Positions 54,778 to 64,000 of a DNA stretch of 64,000 nucleotides are shown here, piece by piece. The notes beneath the pieces are model-generated. The model worked only from the letters and a program-made list of their open reading frames with translations, was not told the origin of the DNA and searched no databases. How positions within the stretch are numbered: position 1 is the stretch's first letter; each line of letters starts with the position of its first letter. A program made the translations under genes and the position numbers. Source of the stretch: Achatina immaculata (Eukaryota; Mollusca; Gastropoda; Stylommatophora; Achatinidae). The stretch spans positions 47,594,866 through 47,658,865 of the forward strand of contig CM019717.1 in NCBI GenBank assembly GCA_009760885.1, given 5' to 3'.

Positions 54778-56110
54778 TTCTTCTTCGCTCGCTTCTACCA
54801 GCAGGACCGCCCCGTGATCCTACTGAATTTACACCTGTGGTTCTCAATAGGTCCTGTGGTCCCCCTGTAAGGACCATATGAGATCCCCGACAGGACCACA
54901 AGAGGTTCAGAGTATCACAGGGCTTGAGCCTGTATTATTGGTGGGTCTCAGAAGCAGGAATGCATGACACCATGGTTTTTGTTGCACCAGTTTAATCTAG
55001 AGTTAGACTTTCTCATTGGAAAACATCGACGTGTTTTGGATATCAGTATATCCCCGCTGGGTGAGAAGTGGTTGCCCATCCAGTCCAGCATTGGACTTTC
55101 TCATCGGAAAACCTCAGCGTGATTAGGATACGCATGCATCCCTGCTGGGTGAGAGGTGGTTGCCTATCTAGACTGCGCTGGTCCAGTGTCTCCGACTTCA
55201 GCATTTTGTGGTTGTGGCCGCTCCCTTTCCTAGTTGTGACTAGGATGGAGCTTTTGTCCAGGAGGACGAATCCTCACTACTACTAAGTTTCACCCCTGGG
55301 TTGAGCTGGTTTAGGCATATTATCCCAGTATGGGCGTGTTTAGGACATGACTGACCTCTAGAGCAGAGATACTGTGACATGAGTAGCCATCAAATTTCAC
55401 CCCTGGTTTAAGCCAGTTTAGGCATATTTCACCAGTATGGGTGTATATCGGACGGGCCTACCTCTAGAGCAGAAGTGCCGTGAGACAACTGGACATACTG
55501 ATTAAGCTTCACTTTATCCTTTCCATCACCTTTTCACATCGGCGCTGCACTGCAACCCTAATTTCTTTTTTGCATTTTCTTCATTGGCCAGGAGGAGTTT
55601 CACTCCACGTGCGGTATCCAAAGAATCTCGCCAGCGGTGTCTTAACCCCTGAGTTAAGCCAGTTCAGGCAATTCGCCTGGTATATAAGATGTGGCCGACC
55701 TCCAAAGCAGAGGTGCCGTGATTTGAGCAGTCCTGCCCTCAAGACTACAGATTACTTCCCTTAATCCTTTCTTTCACCTTTTCCACAGTGGCGCCATGCG
55801 GCAGCCCCATTTGCACCTTTCTTCACTGGCCGGGAGGAGCCCCACTCCATGCACGGCAGCTGAAGACTCTCACCAGCAGCAATAGATGAGCTACCAAACA
55901 TGACTCTCATCTACCCGAAGCATCTGGTTTTCAGGCACCAGATATTTGCCTTCACCCCTTCTCCTGTCAGTTTAAACAGTTCTGCCATGAGAAGGCCAGG
56001 AGCTGGACTTGACTGTCTGAGGCTAATTAAGACACACACCTTGGAGACATTTAATTGGAGTGAAGAGCATATCCCCTACCCCACCTCCAACTATAACAGT
56101 CCTTAGAACC
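54778..56110 (-). mobile_element. E1 retroposon copy 7 (1333 bp)
   Basis: GAA-tail complement at 54778, complete 3' block, two 88-bp modules, 108-bp modules, two gcagctgaag modules and the full 5' block ending ccttagaacc. Flanks actataggaac (54767-54777) and actacaggaac (56111-56121) match at 10 of 11. Confidence 0.92.
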
Positions 56111-56124
56111 ACTACAGGAACAAC

Positions 56125-57115
56125 TTTGAGACTTTTCTTTTTCAATACTATGTTAAGTGAAAAATAGAAAATAGAAAAATGTTTTAAATCAGGTAAGATT
56201 ATTTGACTAATGATGTAAATGATCTTATTCATATTCTTTATGCTTTCAACTTCAATATATTTCAAATAAAATGTAAAATACAACAGTGATCATATAACAT
56301 AGCTAATACATACTAAAAATAAAAACAGTGTTAATTGGGTTAACAATATATTTGTATAAAATAAATAAATTTTTGAAAGCTAAAATATGTCAAATACCTT
56401 TTGTCATGGTATTAAATCTGTTTACAAAACATTTATTATTTACCAAATATCACAATAATTAGTAGCGCACTAGGTATTGAAGTTTATACTCTTCTCAATG
56501 TCTACCTAAATGATATTGATTAAGGTAAATGTTAACTTTTACTGAGGATATAAACCAGGTAGTATCAACAGAACATTCTGTTAAAAACAAACAAGTAATA
56601 CTGGACTGGTAAGTGTGCACCATATTTTCTTCAAGGCATTTTCTGTAATTTCCATCTTTTTTTTTTCATAATGTTCTAAACTCCAGGATCGCAACCTCCA
56701 GTTTTCTACGAACATTTCACTGCCAAATAACTTTTTAAAAAAAAAAAAAACCAGTTTGATGGATTCCATTTTATCTGTCTTTTTATTTTCACAGACTGCA
56801 CAAAGTATTCTGTATGAGGCGAAAAAAAAAGAAAAGAAAAATCAAGTCCTCTGAGACCACCGCTTCAGACACAAAACGTAAATGGAAGTTTCACAACAGT
56901 GCAAATAAAACTTCAATAAAACATCTATATCATGACTTACTTTAATAAAACATCACTGATGAATAATTTTTAAAAATCTGTCATGATTATAACAGAAGTA
57001 CTATATGTTACTTCTAAATGTTGGCTTTTTTTCAAAGAAACGATAAATTGTTAAAATCTACCAACCATGGTGCTTTAATAATACACTTTCCTTGTTAAAG
57101 AGTCAAATAATGGAA
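56125..57115. other. No recognisable feature
   Basis: Very AT-rich; A-run near 56736-56750. Confidence 0.45.
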
Positions 57116-57120
57116 GTTAA

Positions 57121-57747
57121 CTCTTCTTGTGCCACAGACAAAAAAGTGCGAGTCTTGATATGTATAGGGGGTATAGTTGTAAAAGTGAATTAACAAATTA
57201 TTTCCATGTATGATGTATACATATTTTGCATCATAATATCTGTAAATGTAAGATTTCATAAATGAAGAGTTTTTTTGTTTTAGGAAAAAATATGTAGTGT
57301 GATGATTTTAGCTGATTTGTGCACCACTTTCCATCGATGATGCCTAGATCGACTTGCATCCGAACTCGTCGTGTGGCATACTAAAATAATGCCTGAAATA
57401 ACCTTCTAAATGTAATTTATTTATTATCTAACTACTTCTCCAGTCCATCTAATAGTCTAAATCTACTTGGGGTAAATTCACGAACAGTGGTCTAGTCATA
57501 GGTAGACATGTTTACCTCTGAAGCCACACAAAAAAAAATTTTTTTTTCATTCCATCGAAAATTTGACCCCTGTTGTTAAGAACACGTTCAAAATGGAGAC
57601 ATGGGTTGTTAGATATGCGCACTAAACTGTTTACAATAAAAAATTACACCGGGTTTTTAATGAAACAAAGCTAGTGTACATATAAGTACAGCGGCAGAAA
57701 CTTGACAAACCAGAAGTGTTAATATAAGTATGCTGGCAGGGAAAGAG
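57121..57747. mobile_element. piggyBac-derived miniature element, 627 bp, TTAA flanks
   Basis: TTAA at 57117-57120 and 57748-57751; both ends read TTAACTCTT inward (left CTCTTCTTGTGCCA, right in reverse CTCTTTCCCTGCCA). Left subterminal aaagtgaattaaca and ttatttccat match 14883-14907 of the piggyBac element; right subterminal ctagctt(t/c)gtttca matches near 17340-17352. It has no transposase sequence and is a deletion derivative of that family. Confidence 0.85.
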
Positions 57748-58239
57748 TTAAAAAAATGTCGGTTAAAAAAAAAATTAGCATTTTTTGCAAGAGCTAAAAA
57801 GGCCAAATTAGCAGGGCAATGTGACACGGATGAGTCAGAGTAAACACCAAGAAAACGGTAGAAAATGTCCAGGGCCAAGCTTATTATGCCACTTGGCACA
57901 ATACAAGAAAAGCAGTTCCTAGCCTAAACAAAATACATGAACACCTTTCATTTTTGCCTAAAAAAAAACCAAAACCAAAAAAATGCTTCAAATTTGGTAA
58001 ACTGTCATCACAGAGTTTAAATGAATCAGGTACAAATATATAAAAATATCTGAGTGGACAACTGGTCATGAAAATTTCAATATTATCACAAAAGTAAGTT
58101 TGAAAATAGGAATAAATAAAAAAACATTTCACTCAATTATGATGGGGGGAAAAAAAAATCCACAGAGATTATATCGTCTATAAAGTATAAAATGTACAAA
58201 TACTTTAGTATAAAGTGGAATGAATGTAAGAACAACACA

Positions 58240-58515
58240 GAGATAAAACAGACAAGCAAACAACGACCTGTCTCATGGGTGAGAAAAAGAAGATGGACAT
58301 ATGTAGACCAAGCTATCAAGTGGAGCACAACAGCCCCAAGAAAAAGAGGCTGACCACGTGAAACTCCAAAGAGGACACTGTTAAAAGAAGGCAGTTTAGT
58401 GGGCATAACATCCCTTGATGAAGTTGAAAAACTCGCCAAAAACAAGAAAACTTGGCAAACAACTATGCAAGCTCTATGTGACATTTAACGGCATGAGAAG
58501 GATGTAAGATAAGAT
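58240..58515 (+). mobile_element. LINE B 3' end fragment
   Basis: Plus strand, frames joined by eye: RRWTYVDQAIKWSTT, then GITSLDEVEKLAKNKKTWQT and a stop, then tail gagaaggatgtaagataaga. It is 5'-truncated at about 58240. Confidence 0.75.
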
Positions 58516-58519
58516 GTAC

Positions 58520-59585
58520 CATCACCAAACATAGCAAATATCAAGATGCGATACTTCTTAATACAGTGGCATCACTACAGATATTACACATCCACAAATA
58601 TTTACTTAAACAACAGAAAAATGTTGCAGTGTAGAAACACTTTCATGTATGTTGATTTGTTAATAATCTCACATTTCAGAGGACAAAAAATAAATCTATC
58701 CCAAAAGTAAAAAAGGTTCAAGAGAAGTACAAAACACTCTTTAAATTACATTCTCTGTTCTTCCTAGCTCATGCAGAACAGTGTTTATGGAGCATTATAT
58801 ATACAAAATGTGAAATGTCATATGAGAAAAACCGTTAATAAAATACGTATAAAATCTATATTTTCCAGTATCTATTTGTCCAGCATCTATAAATGTTGAA
58901 CATGCAATTTATTATGACACTAAAACTGAAATAGTAATAAATAATAATATTTAACAGTTGAAAAAAAAAATCTTTCACTGTGTACAACCACTCTTTGTCA
59001 TAAAAATAGAAATGTGCTTCTTGAAAGTACTGAAGTACAAGTTGTGCAAAATAAATGAAAACAAAAAAAAAAAAACAACAGGAGAAAACAAATTCAGTCT
59101 CACTATATATTAAGTAGCATCAAAGCACTGCAGATTTTATTTATTTATTTTTTTGTTGTTGTTGTGATGTTTCTGTAAGTGAGATGCCTGCTCCCAATCT
59201 CACTGCTTCTTTCCCCAACAAAAACTCATTTTCAAAACTGACAGTATATCACAAGATGCTAGACAAGAATAAAGTCCCTTCACCTTTAAAAGTCATCTTT
59301 GCTTTCAAAAATAAAAGTTTTCTTATTCATTCAGTTTTATAAGTACTGTTATCTAAACAAGGAGACAGACTGCCTCAGTGAATTCCCATCATCAGCAGGT
59401 TGTCTTCATTTGTGTCCCACAGTTTTCAACTGCGCTCATTTCATTTTATACTTCACATTATTTATGAATGCACAAGTTACACTGAAATATTCTTAAACTG
59501 AAACTTCCTCCTTATTAAAAAATTGAATGTAATTGACTAAACAAATCAAATTGTAGTTTTAAAAGAAACCACCTGAAATGATAAA
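58520..59585. other. Probable 3' region of the MFS transporter gene, no repeat seen
   Basis: Minus-strand 3' UTR could extend into this stretch; I could not single out the poly(A) signal among several TTTATT sequences. Confidence 0.35.
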
Positions 59586-59589
59586 GACA

Positions 59590-59836
59590 CAGCTGACTCT
59601 GAAGTCATATGTATACAAAGTTTATGGTTGGTACTACTAATCTTTGTACGGGTGCCCCAAACTGTGGAACATATCCTCCAAAACTGCAACTATGAGACAC
59701 TGAGAAGAAATTACTGGCCCAGTGAAACTGCCAAAGAAGATAAGCTCTACATTTCAACACATAAAGTACAAAAAAAAACCAATGAAATTTATCCAAGAGA
59801 AAGGGTTGCAGATAAAGACAGACAATAAGTACAAAG
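59590..59836 (+). mobile_element. RNase H-type LINE, C-terminal fragment
   Basis: Begins gactctgaagtcatatg and reads TVEHILQNCNYETLRRNYW, the same block and left boundary as 5449-5690. It lies just beyond the stop of the MFS exon, antisense to it. Confidence 0.7.
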
Positions 59837-59904
59837 AAGGAGTAGTAGTCTGTGGGACTAATCATCATGTGACACATCCTTAAACTTCTTATACTTAATT
59901 TTTT

Positions 59905-61052
59905 TCAAATGTCATGATTTTGAGCATTACTATCATTAGGAACTGCACTCAATGGCTTCTGGGATTCTTGTTCCTCAACAAATATAGTTGATTCTGTGAT
60001 AGGTGAGGAAAGAGGACCATAATGTTTGTTCACAAATCGCCTATTAAAATTTAGCAGAAATATAAAAACTGCACACAACACGAAGGTCTCACCAACTAAT
60101 AGATAGCAGAACCACATATTGCTTAGCTCTTCCATTAGGTAACCTAAAATCAAAGGATTGATCATTGTGCCCAAAGAGGCAGAAACTAAAATGCAGGAAG
60201 ATATAGGACCTGTCACTTTAAACAGCTCCAACTGTGTCCATGAAAATCCAGCAGGAAATACACCCGACATACTCAGCCCAGCCATTGCTGCAAAGACTGA
60301 CAGAGCTATAACATTTTCTGCAATAGCACTAATTAAAAAGCTGGTGTAGGCAATTACCATAAGAGTTAGGCATAGATACAATAGGCGCACAGGCGTCAGA
60401 AGACTTGACACGAATATCATTAAAAATCTAGACACTGCAAAAGACGCCCAGTATATGGCAGTTATGTATGCCCCTTTGGCTTTTGTGACACTGCTGTACT
60501 GTCTGACAAGAAATGTCATAAGAAAAGATGCAAACGTATCTTCTACACAGCAATACAGAATGTAGAAAACACAGAGAGTTCCAAGCAAGCACAGAAGTAC
60601 AGGCAAGGGGAGCTTCCTTTGAGTGACTTTCTCCTCTGCTTTGCTCTTCTCTGTCTTCTTTGTTACCTTATCACACATAAAAAACACAAAGAATGGAATA
60701 CCAGACAGAAATGTACAGATACCAGTTATAAGAAAAGCAGTGTGCACTTGTGTTCCTTCACCCAAAGAAGGAACATCCTCTGAGGAATAATTTGTTGCAT
60801 TTGTAAAGTTACCACTGAATATAATATTTGTTACATTATGGCCAATGAAAGCGCTGGTATTATTACTGTTGGCTACGGCACTAGCAGAACTATTATCCAA
60901 TGCAGCAGCTTCTGTAGTGTTTGATCTCTGTGACAAAAATGGTGCAGTATATAATGGTGATAAAATGCCTCCTAGAGCAAAAGAAAAATGTAACAGTTGC
61001 ATCAGACCTTGACCTTCATTCCCCCATATCCGCATCTGTTCAGAATTACCAG
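59905..61052 (-). CDS. MFSD4/NaGLT1-like major facilitator, terminal exon (partial)
   Basis: A polytopic transporter of the major facilitator superfamily; relatives include MFSD4A and the sodium-dependent glucose transporter NaGLT1 (MFSD4B). The substrate here is not predictable. The exon begins after acceptor ttgtttcag at 61053 in phase 1 and runs 381 codons to TGA at 59905-59907. The opening MRIWGNEGQGLMQLLHFSFA and GGILSPLYTAPFL is the family signature around the third or fourth membrane helix. A glycosylatable extracellular loop follows (many N-x-S/T between about residues 60 and 105). About seven further hydrophobic helices are visible, including LPLPVLLCLLGTLCVFYILY, GAYITAIYWASFAVSRFLM and CYLLVGETFVLCAVFIFLL, then a short polar C-tail. 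The first helices must lie in exons beyond 61052; none was found before 64000, so the upstream intron is at least 2.9 kb. Confidence 0.87.
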
Positions 61053-61161
61053 CTGAAACAAAAGGAAAATAAAAGATTTTACTCAATGAAAATATTTTTT
61101 AAAAGTCATTACTTTTTATATTATAATTTGATAAAGACCTTCAAAATGGAAAGATTATTAA

Positions 61162-61855
61162 CTCTTAGATGGCGAGAAATCCTTAAAAGGATCTTTGTGC
61201 ACTGGGCCGTTCCCAACAGAGAGCCCTATAAAGCTTCGGACTTTCTTTCATTGAAAGTTTTCATTTAACCAGTTAGAACTCTTCTGAATCAAAAGTTAAA
61301 CTAGTGTTTTAAGCATGGGTGATTGAAGCCATAATTGGAAATATAGACAGGTGGTAAAATTCAAGTTTATTTTGAGATTGAGTGGTAGAATGGTCACACT
61401 GACCGACTAGACCTATCTTACTATATGTGTTTCTCGTAGCTGTAGATCTGTTAGATTTATCAGATGTCACAAACATCCATAAATACTGATTTTTCTGTGT
61501 TGAAATTTGAATGACTACGTATTCTATATTGGATTATGACACAGTTAAGGTAAGTATAAAGTAGATTTTATTGCTCAGCCCTAACATTTTTAGCGCCAAA
61601 AAATCGATCCATCGTTTCGCATCAGTTTTTTTCTTTTCTTTGTTGTTTTTTTAAAATGACAAATAACTTCATTTATGGAATCTTCATTCATTTCCAGTTA
61701 TTTAATGTGTGATACACACGTGGTGATCATGGAATTAAGTCAGTACAATAATTTTACTCAGGGACCCCTGTTCTTCAAAATGTCCGCGCCCTTCTCTAAT
61801 GTCCACGTCGTCAGAAACTAAGGAACGGTTTGGAATTAACGCAGTCTCGAAAGAG
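61162..61855. mobile_element. TTAA-flanked piggyBac-like miniature element, 694 bp
   Basis: TTAA at 61158-61161 and 61856-61859; both ends read TTAACTCTT inward (left continues AGATGGCGAG, right in reverse TCGAGACTGC). Only the 9-bp outer motif is shared with the other two TTAACTCTT elements; the interior is unrelated and non-coding. It lies in the upstream intron of the MFS gene. Confidence 0.55.
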
Positions 61856-61980
61856 TTAATATGGATGGTGCTTGCTATTTGGTACATAATCTATTGTTTC
61901 TCTAATTACTGTTAGAAAACAGGTTTTTTGGGTTTTTATTTTTGCACAATAATAAGTGTCTATACAAATACTTTCCCTTG

Positions 61981-63695
61981 GTTATAAGGACTGTTATTGC
62001 CAGAGGTGGGGTTGAGATACGCTCTCCACTCCAATGGCGTGCGTCTCAAATAGCCTCTGACTGTCAAATCCAGGTCCTGGCCTTCTCGAGGCAGAACTGT
62101 TTAAACTGACAGGAGAAGGGGTGAAGGCAAATATCTGGCACCTGAAAACCAGACACTTCAGGTAGATGAGAGTCATGTTTGGTAGCTCATCTACCGCTGC
62201 TGGTGAGATTCTTCTGCTGCCGTGCGTGGAGTGGGGCTCCTCTCAGCCAGCAAAGAAAGGTGCGAATGGGGTTGCCGCGCGGCACCACTGTGGAAAAGGT
62301 GAAAGAAAGGACTAAGCGAAGTAAACAGTAGTCAAATTATGGCACCTCTGGTCTGGAGGTCTGCCACATCCTAAGTGCACTCATATTGGCCGAAATGCCT
62401 GAACTGGCTTAACCCAGAGGTTAAGACACTGCTGGCGAGATTCTTCAGATGCCGTGCTTGGAGTGAAGCTCCTACCGGCCAAGGAAGAAAATGTGGAAAA
62501 GCAATTAGGGCTGCTGTATGGCGCTGATGTGAAAAGGTGATGGAAAGGATAAAGTGAAGCTTAATCGGTATGTCCAGTAGTATCTCGGCGAGAGCTATTC
62601 ATACCACGGCGCCTCTGCTCTAGAGGCTGGCCACGTCCAAAATACACCCATACTGGAGAAATATGCCTAAACCGATTTACACCAAGGGTGAAACTTGATA
62701 GCTACGCACGTCACGGTACCTCCGCTCTAGAGGTCAGTCACATCTGATATACACCCATACTGGTAAAATATGCCTAAACCGGCTTACACCAGGGGTGAAA
62801 CATGATAGCTATGCATATCAGGGCACCTCTGCTCTGGAGGTTGGTCACGTCCTAAATATGCTCATACTGGGATAATATGCTTAAACTGGCTCAACCCAGG
62901 GGTGGAAGTCACTAGTGCCAAGGATTTGTCCTCCTGGACAAAAGCTCCGTCCTGGTCACAACTAGGAAGGGTACCAGCCACGACCACAAAATGTTGAAGT
63001 CGGAGACACTGGACCAGGGCAGTCTAGATAGGCAACCACCTCTCACCCAGTGGGGATGTATGTGTATCCTAATCACGCTGAGGTTTTCTGATGAGAAAGT
63101 CCATCGCTGGACTGGATGGGCAACCACCTCTCGCCCGGTGGTGATACACGGGTATCTCAAAACACGTTGAGGTTTTTCGGTGAGAAAGTCCAACTCTAGT
63201 CTGGATGGGCTACCACCTCTCACCCAGTGGGGATATACTAATATCCAAAACACGCCGAGGTTTTCCAGTGAGATAGTCCAACTCTAGATTAAACTGGTGC
63301 AATGAAAACCACGGTGTCACACAATCCTGCTTCGGAGACCCACCAAGAATACAGGTTCAAGCCCCGCGATACTCGGAACCTATTGTGGTCACAACTCACA
63401 AGACCTTTGGGAGTCATGACCCAGAGGGGCCCACCCCCCTTAGAGTGTCAGGAGTTTAATAAGGCCGAAACACTTGTCTGGGGGGGGTACTTCCTCTGAT
63501 GATCTGAAGGAGTTGTGTTGTTGTTCCGCTCTCTACGATAGAGAGTTTCCTGCATATGGTCCTGTCTGGGATCTCATGTGGTCCTTTCGGGGACCACATG
63601 GGGGACCTCGGGACCTATTGAGGACCACAGGCGTAAATTCAGTAGAATCACAGTGCCATTTTGGTGGTAGAAGCAAATGAAGAAGAAAAAGAATA
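61981..63695 (+). mobile_element. E1 retroposon copy 8 (full length plus E2 insert, 1715 bp)
   Basis: Starts gttataaggactgttattgcc and ends gtggtagaagc with a GAA/A-rich tail. Flanks atactttcccttg (61968-61980) and ataccttcccttg (63696-63708) match at 12 of 13. It contains all module types (5' block, two ~110-bp, four 108-bp, three 88-bp). The 3' block is interrupted at 63391 by E2. Confidence 0.93.
63391..63557. repeat. E2 short interspersed repeat, copy 2, nested in E1
   Basis: Matches 41409-41583. Other E1 copies read attgtggtcctgtcggg without interruption, so this is an insertion; tggtc occurs at both junctions (63385-63390 and 63556-63562) and may be a short target duplication. Confidence 0.75.
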
Positions 63696-63708
63696 ATACC
63701 TTCCCTTG

Positions 63709-64000
63709 ACGGTTATAATTAAAAAATACAAAATTGTAAGAATTTTTGCTTACTGCAACAAATTGCTATAACTGTTAATCCATGGTGGTACATTGTACGC
63801 TGTTGTTTCCCTTGAATATAGTGTTTTCTCATGTATGTGGGAAATAATAGGTTTGGCATGAATATTCCATTCTTTGCCAGCCTGTCAGTAGGAATTACTT
63901 TAACTAACTAACAAACAAACAAACAAGCAAGGAAGCAAGCAAGCGCGCGCACACACCCACAAAAACAAAAAAATGGACACCTATCACCCTCACTCTGGTT
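63709..64000. other. No recognisable feature
   Basis: AT-rich sequence with a short (aac)/(aag)/(gc)/(ac) simple-repeat tract at 63905-63955. Confidence 0.5.

Noticed and set aside
61053..64000. Upstream exons of the MFS transporter
   Set aside because: No splice-bounded minus-strand frame with helix-like composition was found; the interval is a TTAA element, E1 and unassigned intron.

Overview
This is eukaryotic nuclear DNA: intron-split housekeeping genes with GT-AG junctions set in AT-rich, heavily transposon-loaded sequence. The gene structures and the transposon mix (RTE-type LINEs, a Penelope-like element, piggyBac and mariner relics, tRNA-headed SINEs) suggest a lophotrochozoan animal, plausibly a gastropod or other mollusc. 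That assignment is inference; nothing here fixes the species.

Five protein genes can be supported. RPL37A (60S ribosomal protein eL43; four exons, minus strand, 3259-6661) and ZNF622 (the REI1-type 60S maturation factor; seven exons, plus strand, 6849-22218) sit head to head with only 187 bp between their start codons. Two tandem cytochrome c genes lie at 42982-43915 and 47528-48525, each with the phase-1 intron at the Gly-56 codon. The terminal exon of an MFSD4/NaGLT1-like major facilitator lies on the minus strand at 59905-61052. A sixth, unidentified two-exon coding segment at 1245-2694 is weak.

The rest is mostly mobile DNA. At least four 3'-end types of non-LTR retrotransposon recur. 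I call them A (GA-repeat tail), B (tail with ataag-like repeats), C (ORF ending in ATRHGT) and D (tail with aatg repeats); the names are mine and imply no Repbase family. There are also RNase H-containing LINE pieces, a truncated Penelope-like element, a piggyBac element bounded by TTAA with a deletion derivative 40 kb away, two internally deleted mariners, a 51-bp hAT-like element and several tRNA-derived SINEs.

The most striking element is an ORF-less repeat I call E1, with eight copies in 64 kb. E1 starts with GGTTCTAAGG, ends in (GAA)n, is built from 88/89-bp and 108-bp tandem modules, is often 5'-truncated, and makes 10-14 bp target-site duplications. One insertion has its matching empty site in the same window, and two copies of opposite orientation sit inside one LINE B copy. 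E1 is the best candidate for an undescribed system here.

Layout: 1-3200 repeats plus a doubtful gene; 3259-22218 the RPL37A/ZNF622 pair with TE-filled introns (piggyBac in ZNF622 intron 3, a 28-bp satellite in intron 6); 22556-37375 a transposon block (mariner, LINEs, Penelope, nested E1); 38100-48525 the cytochrome c pair; 49560-59850 repeats; 59905 to the end the transporter exon and repeats inside its upstream intron.
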